From NCBI GenBank assembly GCA_965218945.1, contig OZ244718.1:62001-126000 (forward strand): 64,000 nucleotides of DNA. The letters run 5' to 3'. Made by a program: the position numbers and the translations under genes. The stretch is from DAOUJW01 sp965218945. GTDB lineage: Bacteria > Chloroflexota > Dehalococcoidia > Lucifugimonadales > UBA2985. Below the pieces are notes generated by a model that was given only the letters and a program-made list of their open reading frames with translations, ran no database searches and had not been told where the DNA came from. Of this stretch, positions 1 to 9,400 are shown piece by piece; the first letter of the stretch is position 1; the number at the start of each line of letters is the position of its first letter.

Positions 1-3000
1 TCCGAAATCGTTGACGGCTCGAATCCCGATTGCATACGCGACGCCGTTGGTGAGGCTGGTTACCGTGTATTCGGTGGTGTTGACGTCGCTGCCTGGGATG
101 TTCGTCCACGTAGTGTGGGTCATCTCGTTGGTGGTGTCGTAGACGTTGTACTGGTAGCGCAGGATCGTGTTTCCGTTGTCGGCGGGCGTTGTCCAGTTGA
201 CCGTTATCTGTTGGTTGCCTGCAGTCGCCGTGACGGTCGGCGGCGGGTCGGGAAAGTTTGCCGGAGTGGCCGTCGCCTCGTTGGATGCTGTGCCTGCGTC
301 GATGTCGTTTCGTGCCCGGACCTTGAAGGTGTAGCTCGTCCCGTTGGTGAGTGAGATGACCGTGTACCCGGTGGTGCTGGCGCTGCTTCCTATGATTCGG
401 AGCCACGGGCCGAATGCATTGGTGCCGGCTTTCTGCTGGTACTCGTAGTAGTTGATGGTGATACCGCCGTTGAACGTCGGCGCGGTCCATTCGAGGCGGA
501 CTTTGCCGTTGTGCGGTTCGGCCATGAGGTTTGTCGGGGCCGTTGGGAATGTTGCCGGGATGAGGTTTTCTCGGCTTTTTCCAGGGCCGGGGCCGACGCT
601 ATTCACCGGCCGTACGCCGAAGTTATACGGCACTCCGTTGGTGAGGCCGGTCACGGTATAGGCAACGGTGGCGGCGTTGCTGCCCGGGATGTTGGTCCAT
701 CTGCTGATGAGGTGGATATTGGTATCGGCGTTTAGGACAAAATATTGGTACCTGAGGATTGCGCTGCCGTTGTTGGCTGGCGGGTCCCATATCAGCGCGA
801 TTTGTCCGTCGCTTGGGGTCGTCCCGATGGTGGCGATCTGGTCCGGCACGTCCACGGTGGCGGTGGCTTGGTTGGAGGGGCCGCTGTCGCCGTTGGCGTT
901 GACCGCCTGTACCTCGAAGGTGAAGGTCGTGGGCGGGTTATTTGCGGTGAGGCCACTCACCGTGTAGCTGGTCGCGTTGGCCTCGGTGGCGGCGCTGTCG
1001 GGGATGTTGGTCCATGGGCCGAACGCGTTGCTGCCGGTCTTGAATCGGCCCTGATGCTTGGTTACGGCGCTGCCGCCGTCGGATGCCGGCGCGGTCCAGC
1101 TCAGGTCGAAAGCCAACTGGGGCGTGGTGTCCGGGGCGGGCTCCGCCGTGAGCATGGTCGGCGCGTCCGGTACCGTTAGAGCGTTTACCGGGCCAATCTC
1201 GGGGCTGTAGCGCGGGTACTCCTGGTTCCCGGCGGCGTCGTCGAAGATGACTCGGACCTTGAGGTTCTTGCCGACGTCGTCGGCGGTCGGGGTGTAGCTC
1301 GGGCCGGTCTCGCCGGCAAGCTCGGTCTCGTCGGCGCCGTCCACCCGGATCCACTGGTAGAGGTACAAGACGTTGTCGAGTCCGTCGGTGGAGTCCGTGA
1401 TCCCGGAGATATCGGCCGTCAGTTCGATGTGCTGCTGAGCAGTGGCATCGAGAGTCGGGACGCCGGCCGCGGCGGTGTTGCCCGGCTGGGCGCCCGGCAG
1501 GTCGTAGGCGTAGAGCTGGACGTCGCTGGAGTCGACCACCCAGAGCACGCGGCCGTCGAACCAGAGGCCCTCCGGGTCCGCGTTGTCGGTGTCCAGGGAA
1601 AGGTTTTTGTCGTCGTCCCGGGTCCGGTCGGCCAGCTGGTAGGCGTAGATCTTCTCGTCCACGTGGTCTGCAACGAAGAGCGTCGTGCCGTTGGACCACA
1701 TGCCGCTGGGGCGGTGGTTGTTGATGGTGCCGTCGGTGTTGCTCGGACTCAGCGTGCCGGCGCCGATGTCCAAGGTGGAGGCATGGCTTCCGTCGGAGCG
1801 CAGATAGACGAAGATTTTGCTGATGAGGTGGCTACTGGTGTCGTTCGCCACCCAGAGGTGGGTGCTGTCGCACGACAGGCCATGGGCGCTACCGTTGTCG
1901 GCGTCCAGGGTGACGTCCTTGCTGGAGTCCCGGGTCGTATCGGACATCTTGTAGGCGTAGACCTTGTTGTCGCCGCTGTCGGCGACGAACATGGTGGTTC
2001 CATCCGAACAGATTCCGCGCGCGTCGTTGTTGCCGGCAGTGTTCAGGTTGTCGAAATCACTGCCGGTATCGCGCGACCCGTCGGAACGATTGTAGGCATA
2101 GAGCTTGTCGGCGGCGACGGTGCCGGCGCCGTCGTTGGCGACCCAGAAGGTGTCGTCGTTGCCCCAGATGCCCTTGGCTGCCGAGTTGGAGTTGTGGAAG
2201 TCGAAGCCGGTGACGCGTTTCAGTGGAGTGATGGCATTGCCGTACACCGCGATCTCCAACGCATTGCCGCCGGAATCCGCGGCCAGGTTGGCAAGGTTTG
2301 CGCCCCGATAGAACGCGTCCGCGATGCTGAAGCCTGCAAACGCGCCCGCATCCTCGCTATCGCTCGAGGTTTGCTGCAGCCGGTGCCAGGTGCCGCCGAG
2401 ATGGCTCCAGACCACCACGTAGGAGGTGCTCGCTGCCAGCGTCGTTCCGGCCGGCGCCTCGAAGAAGCTGTGGCCCGGCGCGTATTCGGTGGGACTGAGG
2501 AGGTCGAAGAGCTTCGCGGCCGGCTTGCCGTCCGCATCGGCGCTGTACACCGCCACCGACACGGATGCCGCATCGTCAGGCACCTGGGCGACGCCGACCA
2601 CGCTGTCGGAGCCTTCGATGTTGACGCCGATGCCCTGCAGCCGGTAGCCGGCCGCGTTGGGACTGGTCGTGAAGCCCTGCGACAACACTGGAACAACACC
2701 GCCGACGGCATGGAAGCTGTTGTCGGCTTGCCCCAGGTTCTGCACCATCGCGTGGAGCGGCTCGCCGAGCACGGCCATGAACGGTATGTCGTGAGGACCA
2801 ATAGACGCATCTCCAGGTCCGTCGAAGAGGGTCACGCCCGGCGCCGTCGGCGCGTCGTTGCCAGCGGGGTCGATGCCCCACGTGCGCGTTAAGATGGAGT
2901 CTACTCTCGTAAATGAGCCTCGAGCATCCTGCCCGAAGAAGTATGATGCGCTTCCTTCCACGGTTGCGCCTTGCGGGGCCGTCCATCCATTTAGGCCCGC

Positions 3001-5469
3001 ATTGTTACGTATCTTGTGCAGCCTGAACCGCTTGGTGCCCAGGGCACCGGAGCTTTCGTTCCACAGGCCCATCGGGTTGCCCATGCCGCCGTATGCTGAT
3101 GTTGCGTTGTCCGAGAGCCAGGAAAAACCGCGGATGAGGTAGCGATCCGCTGCTCCGACAGTGATCCCGACAGTCCATAAGTCGCCAAGCGAGATGATTT
3201 CCTGGTCATCGTCGAAGGATTGGGCGTAGGTCGCAGCCAGGATGCCGCTGTCCCGCCTCGAGCCCTCGAGGGCCAGGCGCAGCACGCTGCTGTCCCCGCC
3301 CGCGGTGTCGAAGAGGATGGCTCCCGTCTCACCGCCCGCATCTTCATTGTCGGACGTCGTCTCCTTGATCGACAGCGAGGCGCCGAAGCCAGACAGCACG
3401 ATGAAGTGATTGACATTTTGGTACGCGAATGCCCCTGCGGGCGCCGTGAACATGTTCAGGCCGGTCTGGAAGGAACTCGGGTTCTCAAAGTCGAACAGCT
3501 TGTATGCCCTGGTCTCGCCGTGAGTGAGCTCAGGATGGCCGGCGATCCACAGGGAGACGGTCAGGCTCGACGGCGCCGCGGCCAGGTCGATCGAGACGCT
3601 CGAGATTTCGTAGCCCTGGCCGTGAGTCCCCAACCTGAAGCCCATGGCGTACTGCCCCGTGATCATCGCCGTGGCCGACGGCGACTGGCCGGTGTTGCCG
3701 ACCAGCGTCGACGGGGGCTGCGACGGGCCGGCCGGTTGGGCGATCGGGCCGAACGGCAGGCTGGTCACCGTCTCCGAGTTGCCGCCCCCGTCCTCGAACG
3801 AGACTTGCACCTTGACCAGGTTGCCGATATCGGCGTCGACAGGCTGGTAGCTGGGTGAGTCGACGCCGATATTGGTCTCGGTCGAGGTATCGCCGTCGAT
3901 CCGGATCCACTGGTAGGACCAGTCGACTCGGATGAGGGGGCCAGGCACCGTGGGGAACCCGTTCCCGTCGGCGATGCCCGAAGTGTCGGCCACCAGGATG
4001 CCGGCGCTTTCCGCGGAACGAAGGACTCTCGGCGCGCCGGTGGCGTCCTGGTTCGCGGGCGTTTCATAGCCCTTGACGGTGATCTGGATCGCCTCGTTGC
4101 CCCCGCTCTTCTGCTGCCAGGCGCCGCTGCTCTTCCTGTCGAACTTGTCCTTGATGGTCCAGCCCGTGAGGCCGGTCACATCTTCTCCTGCGGCGGTGGT
4201 GGAGTCGAGCGTGACGCTGCCGCTGTCCTGCTTGATTACCACCACGTAGTTGGTGTTCGCATCGAGGAGAATGCCCGGGTGCGTGAACTCCAGGCTCCCG
4301 GCCGGAAAGGCCTGCGGCGTCGTCAGGACCGTGCAGGTGGTGGTCGGAAAGTCGTCCGAGGTGCCATCCGCCTCGCAGACCTCGACGTCGAAGCCGTCGC
4401 CCTCGGCGTCCTCGGAGACGACGATCACGCTGGTCAGCGTGTAGCCGTTCGTCGCGCCGGCCGTCTGGAACAGCTGCGCATGGTCGTTGCCACTGGTCTC
4501 GACTTGGTCATCGTTCCCTTGCGCTGTGTTGCTCACGAGGATGCGTTTCGTGTTGTGCGTGGTGAACTGAGCCTCTTCCGGGCGGTCCCGGCGCTCCAGG
4601 CGGAAGGTCACCGTCTCGCCGGCCGCAAGCCCCGGCTCCCCCTCTGTCCAGGTCGCAAGAACGACACCCGTGTACTCCGCGTTGTCTCCCGTCGTGTCGC
4701 TGTGTGAAAGTGTCGCGTCGTCGAAGCTGAACTCCGTTGTGCCCACGACGAGCACGGTCTCGTCGGCCTCCAGGATGAAGTCCCTATCGGCAAGCGCCGC
4801 GTCCTGCGCCGAGCTGCCGGCGGTCAGCATCAGCACCAGACCCGGCACGCCGGGCCAGGTGTTGACGGAGGTCACCCGGAACGTCGCGCCTTCATCGAAG
4901 GTCACCTCGTTCGGCTCCAACGTGCCGGCCCCCTCCTCCTCGCTGTAGCCCAGCAGGGTGCTCTCCAGCGTCGCCGGGGTGAGGCCCGGCGTGGGCGTCG
5001 GCTCCGGTGTTGGTGTTGGCGTGGGCGTCGGGTCCGGCGCTGCCGGGGTGTCGGCTTTGACGAAGCCGGACCACTGGCTGACGCCGGTGGGGCTGACCGC
5101 CTTCGCGCGGTAGCCGTACCTGCTCGCCGCCGCTACCGAGCTGTCGGTGTAGCTGGTTCCGGGACCGGCGTTGCTGTCGATGACGTGGAAGACGCCCAGT
5201 GCGTCGGTGTCCCGGTTGCGGCGAAGGATGGCGTAGTGGGTGACCGTCTGGTCCGTTGAGGCTGTCCAGGTGAGGGTGACCGAATCGTGCTCCGCCGAGG
5301 CCTGCAGGGTGGTCGGCTGGGCCGGGGGGGTGCCTCCGGTGGCGTCCCGAGTCGGGGTCACCTCTTGTGCTTGGGCCTGGACGACCCAGGGGATGAGCAC
5401 CAGGACGGCGAGGGCCGCCAGTGCGATGAGCATCAGTGGGAGCGGCGCAAGACGCCGGGTGTTGGTCAT
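1..5469 (-). CDS. Giant secreted multidomain surface protein A (C-terminus outside window)
   Basis: One open frame of 1823 codons runs from ATG at 5469 off the left edge of the window. The N-terminus is a Sec signal peptide (basic MTNTRR, hydrophobic core, QAQAQ around residues 33-37). Then come an FnIII domain (about 45-150), a Pro/Thr linker of TP repeats (150-170) and several roughly 150-residue surface modules that recur in protein B (about 300-1075). After these lie a beta-propeller-like block with repeated W-x-x-G-x-x-x-(W/F)-V-A-D strands (about 1076-1323), an Ig-like QWIRVDG domain, and at least four FnIII domains to the edge. No catalytic motif was seen, so it is probably an adhesin or cell-surface matrix protein. 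The signal peptide and first FnIII are almost the same as in protein C. A GGGGG run 6 nt before ATG serves as the ribosome site. Function is inferred from architecture only. Confidence 0.9.
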   Translation of the reverse strand, partial: MTNTRRLAPLPLMLIALAALAVLVLIPWVVQAQAQEVTPTRDATGGTPPAQPTTLQASAEHDSVTLTWTASTDQTVTHYAILRRNRDTDALGVFHVIDSNAGPGTSYTDSSVAAASRYGYRAKAVSPTGVSQWSGFVKADTPAAPDPTPTPTPTPEPTPTPGLTPATLESTLLGYSEEEGAGTLEPNEVTFDEGATFRVTSVNTWPGVPGLVLMLTAGSSAQDAALADRDFILEADETVLVVGTTEFSFDDATLSHSDTTGDNAEYTGVVLATWTEGEPGLAAGETVTFRLERRDRPEEAQFTTHNTKRILVSNTAQGNDDQVETSGNDHAQLFQTAGATNGYTLTSVIVVSEDAEGDGFDVEVCEADGTSDDFPTTTCTVLTTPQAFPAGSLEFTHPGILLDANTNYVVVIKQDSGSVTLDSTTAAGEDVTGLTGWTIKDKFDRKSSGAWQQKSGGNEAIQITVKGYETPANQDATGAPRVLRSAESAGILVADTSGIADGNGFPTVPGPLIRVDWSYQWIRIDGDTSTETNIGVDSPSYQPVDADIGNLVKVQVSFEDGGGNSETVTSLPFGPIAQPAGPSQPPSTLVGNTGQSPSATAMITGQYAMGFRLGTHGQGYEISSVSIDLAAAPSSLTVSLWIAGHPELTHGETRAYKLFDFENPSSFQTGLNMFTAPAGAFAYQNVNHFIVLSGFGASLSIKETTSDNEDAGGETGAILFDTAGGDSSVLRLALEGSRRDSGILAATYAQSFDDDQEIISLGDLWTVGITVGAADRYLIRGFSWLSDNATSAYGGMGNPMGLWNESSGALGTKRFRLHKIRNNAGLNGWTAPQGATVEGSASYFFGQDARGSFTRVDSILTRTWGIDPAGNDAPTAPGVTLFDGPGDASIGPHDIPFMAVLGEPLHAMVQNLGQADNSFHAVGGVVPVLSQGFTTSPNAAGYRLQGIGVNIEGSDSVVGVAQVPDDAASVSVAVYSADADGKPAAKLFDLLSPTEYAPGHSFFEAPAGTTLAASTSYVVVWSHLGGTWHRLQQTSSDSEDAGAFAGFSIADAFYRGANLANLAADSGGNALEIAVYGNAITPLKRVTGFDFHNSNSAAKGIWGNDDTFWVANDGAGTVAADKLYAYNRSDGSRDTGSDFDNLNTAGNNDARGICSDGTTMFVADSGDNKVYAYKMSDTTRDSSKDVTLDADNGSAHGLSCDSTHLWVANDTSSHLISKIFVYLRSDGSHASTLDIGAGTLSPSNTDGTINNHRPSGMWSNGTTLFVADHVDEKIYAYQLADRTRDDDKNLSLDTDNADPEGLWFDGRVLWVVDSSDVQLYAYDLPGAQPGNTAAAGVPTLDATAQQHIELTADISGITDSTDGLDNVLYLYQWIRVDGADETELAGETGPSYTPTADDVGKNLKVRVIFDDAAGNQEYPRYSPEIGPVNALTVPDAPTMLTAEPAPDTTPQLAFDLSWTAPASDGGSAVTKHQGRFKTGSNAFGPWTNIPDSAATEANATSYTVSGLTANNPPTTFTFEVQAVNANGDSGPSNQATATVDVPDQIATIGTTPSDGQIALIWDPPANNGSAILRYQYFVLNADTNIHLISRWTNIPGSNAATVAYTVTGLTNGVPYNFGVRPVNSVGPGPGKSRENLIPATFPTAPTNLMAEPHNGKVRLEWTAPTFNGGITINYYEYQQKAGTNAFGPWLRIIGSSASTTGYTVISLTNGTSYTFKVRARNDIDAGTASNEATATPANFPDPPPTVTATAGNQQITVNWTTPADNGNTILRYQYNVYDTTNEMTHTTWTNIPGSDVNTTEYTVTSLTNGVAYAIGIRAVNDFG

Positions 5470-5472
5470 GAC

Positions 5473-5616
5473 TTACCCCCGGCTAGCCGAGGCAAAAAAT
5501 CGGGGGGGGGGGGTGAACGTCTGTGCTGGTCCGCCGTGCACGGCGGACCCCAGCGCGACCGGCAGCGTCACTCCGTCCGCCGTCTCATCTGAATGGACCG
5601 ATCGGTCGAGCCCCAT
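5473..5616 (-). CDS. Upstream leader ORF of gene A containing the poly-C run
   Basis: A 47-codon ORF starts at ATG 5616, 7 nt after a GGGAGG site, and stops at TAA 5475-5473, only 3 nt before the ATG of protein A. It begins MGLDRSVHSDETADG and reads through the C12 run as Pro codons. The same leader peptide, with the same first 20 residues, precedes protein C, and a homologue precedes protein B. Conservation of start, ribosome site and frame in three paralogues suggests a translated leader rather than chance. One-base changes in the C-run move its stop to a TAG about 13 nt upstream or to a TGA overlapping the A start. Translation has not been shown. Confidence 0.55.
   Translation of the reverse strand: MGLDRSVHSDETADGVTLPVALGSAVHGGPAQTFTPPPRFFASASRG
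5502..5513. repeat. Homopolymer G12 (C12 on the sense strand) in the leader of gene A
   Basis: A run of 12 G lies 32 nt upstream of the start of protein A, inside the leader ORF. Runs at the matching place are 11 in front of B and 9 in front of C. Such runs are typical slipped-strand hypermutable sites, but they are also where sequencing errors fall. Confidence 0.85.
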
Positions 5617-5650
5617 ATGAAAGCCTCCCGAGAACAGGGTTAGTCAAGCT

Positions 5651-5678
5651 AAAATATCACCTCGCTATGAACGTTCAA
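5651..5678 (-). promoter_or_regulatory. Predicted promoter of gene A
   Basis: On the minus strand TTGAAC (5678-5673) and TATTTT (5656-5651) are separated by 16 nt, about 180 nt upstream of the protein A start. The same pair is kept unchanged in the duplicated DNA upstream of protein C. Prediction only. Confidence 0.45.
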
Positions 5679-5731
5679 TGGAAAATATGCCCTTTTCCGA
5701 TGGAAGTCTGGTGAAGTTTTCCAGGAAGAGG

Positions 5732-5737
5732 TATAAT
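5732..5737 (+). promoter_or_regulatory. Perfect -10 box (TATAAT) reading toward the small ORF at 5816
   Basis: TATAAT lies about 80 nt upstream of the small plus-strand gene. The identical box in the duplicated copy lies upstream of the histidine kinase fusion. The -35 region is weak (TGGTGA-like), so an activator may be needed. Confidence 0.4.
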
Positions 5738-5815
5738 CGGGCCTGATTGCGACCTATCCGCAAGGGCTTTGCTCACCATCCGGTTTCGCCGTGCCGAGAC
5801 GCTTGAGCGCATGGT

Positions 5816-6079
5816 TTGATTGCAAAAGAGGAGAAGTCCCTCTGCGGAGCCGACACCTCAGCCGACTACCGGAGGGGAGTGAACTGCTGCCTGGAGGACC
5901 GGTTGGATGGCAACTGGATTGGGACAGTCTGCGAGGGGTGCAAGTCCGTGGCGGCGGCGTTCGCCGTGAACCGCAGCCGTGACCTTGAGGCCGGGGGTCT
6001 GCTGGACGAGGCGCAGGAGTATCGGCAGCTTGCCGACATCCTCGTGAGGGAGACCGGTCTGGGACGGTTCTCAGGCTAG
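5816..6079 (+). CDS. Small cysteine-containing hypothetical protein
   Basis: An 87-aa frame starts with TTG at 5816 and ends in TAG. I do not recognise it. It has GC-rich third positions like real genes here. A VNCC pair and a VCEGC (CxxC) motif give five cysteines that could bind a metal, followed by an acidic/amphipathic C-terminal half. It occupies the position that the histidine kinase has beside the duplicated copy of the same promoter region, so it may be the surviving part of another regulated gene. There is no clear ribosome site, and a start further upstream is blocked by a stop. Confidence 0.45.
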   Translation: MIAKEEKSLCGADTSADYRRGVNCCLEDRLDGNWIGTVCEGCKSVAAAFAVNRSRDLEAGGLLDEAQEYRQLADILVRETGLGRFSG

Positions 6080-6161
6080 GAGACCGGCCCGTTCATCCAT
6101 ATGTGCGCCCCTCTTGCATTTCAGCCGCTGTGGTCGCGGGCCGCTTCCCCGCCAAGCCGCC

Positions 6162-6406
6162 TCAGCCGGTGAACAGGTGACCGAGGCCCAGGTCGTCTGC
6201 CAGGTCCTGGAGCGCCTTCAAATGCCGATAGTTGGGCCGCACTCGTCGCTGCCACCACGCCTTACGGTGACGGGATCGACGCCGAGACGACGGGCGATCT
6301 CCACCCATGCCAGGCCGGACGCGTGCTTGAACCACATCAGTCGCTGCGGGAAGTCGTCGGGGACGTCGTATGTTCTTCGGCTGTGGTATGTGCGCTGTCG
6401 AGACAT
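6162..6406 (-). pseudogene. Frameshifted helix-turn-helix protein
   Basis: From ATG 6406 the frame encodes an HTH-like protein (MSRQRTYHSRRTYDVPDDF, then GLAWVEIARRLGVDPVTVRR). One base is missing after the VTVRR codons. In the next frame the protein continues WWQRRVRPNYRHLKALQDL and ends GLGHLFTG with TGA at 6162. The joined product of about 80 aa fits a small XRE-like DNA-binding protein whose recognition helix is the VTVRRWW segment. The frameshift may be genuine or a sequencing error. It lies 63 bp downstream of the end of protein B, on the same strand. Confidence 0.6.
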
Positions 6407-6469
6407 TGCGCGAATCCTTGCGGGGTTTTCTTGTTGCCTGGAAGGCCAAGCGCTGTCCACCCACCAGGC

Positions 6470-9400
6470 CTAGCCTCCCGGCCCGGAAACGGTGAACTCC
6501 AGTCTGTTGGACAGCTTCCTGCCGTCCTCCGTGCAGATGGCCCCATCGTCGGTGCAGTCCGTGGTGGCCGGCAGAGTAATGGTGACATCGCCGTTGCCGT
6601 CCGGCTCGACCGTGATCCGCCACCATATGTTGGGGGTGTCGCTGTCCCTGTCCATGCGCTGGGCCTTCTTCACCTCGCCCCCAACCACCGTGAACGCATC
6701 GTCCCGAAGAGTCTTGTAACTCAGGCCGAATTGCTCACTGAACCGGATTTCAAAGGTGAACACATCCGTGCCGTTGTGGCTCGTGGCGGCATTCTCCAGG
6801 CTTACCGTCAGTGGCGAGGGAGCCTGTACCACCGTCTCCGTCGCCTCGCTGATCAGGGACTCGGCGTTATCAGCATCGTCGGTGAAGGTCACCCGCACCT
6901 GGACGGTCTGGCCTTGCTCGCTGGAGGTGAGGGTGTAGCTGGAGCCGGTGGCTCCGTCGATGTCCGACCCTCCGGCAATCCACTGGTAGCTGTAGGAGAC
7001 GCCGGTTAGCCCGTCTTGGTCGACGATGTTTGCCGTATCCGCCGTCAGCGTCTGGCCGACCTGGGGCCTGCCGCTGATGGCGGGCTGGCCTGTGGCCTCG
7101 CGGTTGGGCGCCGCAGCAACAGCCACAGTCGCCACGCTGATCAGGGACTCGGCGTTATCAGCATCGTCGGTGAAGGTCACCCGCACCTGGACGGTCTGGC
7201 CTTGCTCGCTGGAGGTGAGGGTGTAGCTGGAGCCGGTGGCTCCGTCGATGTCCGACCCTCCGGCAATCCACTGGTAGGTGTAGGAAACCTTCGTCAGGCC
7301 GTCCTCGTCGGCGATGCCCGCCGTGCCCGCCGTCAGCGTTTCACCCACCTGTGGCGTGCCGCCGATGGCGGGCGCGCCGGTGGCCTCGCGGTTGGGCGCC
7401 GCAGCAACAGCCACAGTCGCCACGCTGGTCAGCGATTCTTGGTTCCCGGCGTCGTCGATGAAGCTCACCCGCACCCTGATGGCCTTCCCCTCGGCGTCGT
7501 CCGACAGGGTGTAGGTAGAGTTGGTGGCCCCGTCAATGTCCGACCCGCCGGCAGTCCACTGGTAGGTGTAGGAAACCTTCGTCAGGCCGTCCTCGTCGGC
7601 GATGCCCGCCGTTGTGGCCGTTAGGGTCTCGCCCACCTGCGGCGTGCCGCTGATGGCCGGCGCTCCCGTGGCAGGAGTGTTGGACGGCGTCTCGCCGCCC
7701 TGCTGAAGCCCCGGTGAGGGAGGGATGTACACCGCCGGCTCCGGGTCTCCGCCCGGATCCCCGCCGTTGAAGACCCAGTCTCCCCGCCAGGAGTAGAGGG
7801 AAAGCCCCCGTGGGTTGTACGCCCAGACCCGGTACACGTACTGCTTGTCCCCCTTGTCCTCCGAGTCGGTGAAGGACGTGCCGGTGTCCCCGTCCGTCTC
7901 ATCGCGCAGCGATTCCCAGTCGAGACGCTCCACCAGCGCAAGGCTGACCTGCTGCCCGTCGATCCAGTTCAGGCCGTGGTTGGGCCAGGAGACCTGAAGG
8001 TTGCCGCCGACGACACCCTCGGGCAGTTCGAAGGGAAACGAGCGTCCATCGACGACAAGGACCCAGTCCTCGAATGCGTCAGTGTGGAGGTTGTCGGTGA
8101 GGGGTGCACCCTCCTGGATGGTCAAACGCAGCTCGGCAGCGGCAACAAATAGACCGGTGACCTCCCAGCTGCCTGAGCCCACGGGATGGGTGAAGGAGGT
8201 CTGGGTCATTACGCCGTAGGCGTTGCTGCCGAGTCCGAAGTACCCTGTTGACCCGGTGCCCACGGTCGAAGTGCCCACGGTCATCGTGGCGCTCCAGATG
8301 GCCTCGTCCTCGACCTCCGGCAGGAACCAGCCTCCGCCCTCCGTCCTCCGGTACTCCCGGCGTTCCACCCGGTAGCCGGTGGTCCACGGGTCGGTCACCA
8401 CCTGTTGGGGCCCGGACCCGGCCCGCGCCGTCTTGACGGTGGTCAGCCACGGGTCCCGCGGTGCATCCCAGGCCAGCCAGCGGCTGCTCTGGGTGTCGTG
8501 GGTGAGGCGCACGTTGAGCGGTCCCTCCGGCTCCCGGCTGGTGCCGTAGCGCAGCATCGACGTGTAGGCCGTGCCGAATGCGCCCTCCTCATCGGGCCCC
8601 GGGTTGTTGTCCAGGGCGGTTACGGAGTAGAAGTGCTCCGCGCCATCCGTGCGGTACTCCGCCGAGCAGTCCTCATACCGGTTGGCGACGCGATTGGGCT
8701 CTTCCACCAGCGTTTCTAAGGGCGTACGCTGCAACTCGCCCACGGCCCGGCCGGTGTGGCTGTAGCGCTCCACCCGGTAGCCGGTGTCCCGGTCGCCCGA
8801 GGGGGGCGTCCAGGTCAGGGTGGCGCAACTCGGCTCGACCGAGACCAGCAGGTTGGTGACCCGCTCCCCCTGGGCGCACTCCCCGGTCCGCGCCGAGGTG
8901 GTGGCGTAGGAGCCGAAGAGTGTGGAGGGATAGCGCCTGCCGTCGTTCCTCGTTTCGCCGCTGCCGCGGGCGCTCAGCCGGAAGTCGTACCGGGTGTTGC
9001 AGTCCAGGCCAGCCGCCACGCCCAACGCATCGCGGTGGTCCGTCGTGCTGGGGAGATGGTCGAAGTCGCCGCTGATCCTGTTCCACTCCGTCTCGCCATC
9101 CTTGCGATATTCCAGCTTGTACGCGGCGGCGGTCTCCACGGTGAACCAGTTCAGGGTGATGCTGGTCTGGGTCGGCCCGCTGGCCGCGAAGTGACGCGGC
9201 GCCGGCGCTCCCGTCAGCGTCCGCACCCTGATGTATCTGGAGTCGGCGAAGAGGCCGTGGGTCGTCGTCAGCCGGACGCGGAAGACGTACTCCGTATCCG
9301 CCGCCAGCCCCGGGACTCCGGTGAAGGTCGCGGAGGCCGGAAGCGTGACGACCGTGTCCCACGACGGAGGGGAGGAGGCGCCGCCGCTCATCCGTCGCTG

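Larger units (their letters stand above)
5470..5820. repeat. Duplicated bidirectional regulatory region, copy 1 (copy 2 at 23643-23991)
   Basis: About 350 bp upstream of gene A match the DNA upstream of gene C with only scattered substitutions and small indels. The copy includes the leader ORF, a CGACCGATCGGTC palindrome near its start, the predicted minus-strand promoter and the plus-strand TATAAT. Similarity continues into the coding sequences of A and C and stops just before the genes on the other side diverge. Confidence 0.85.
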
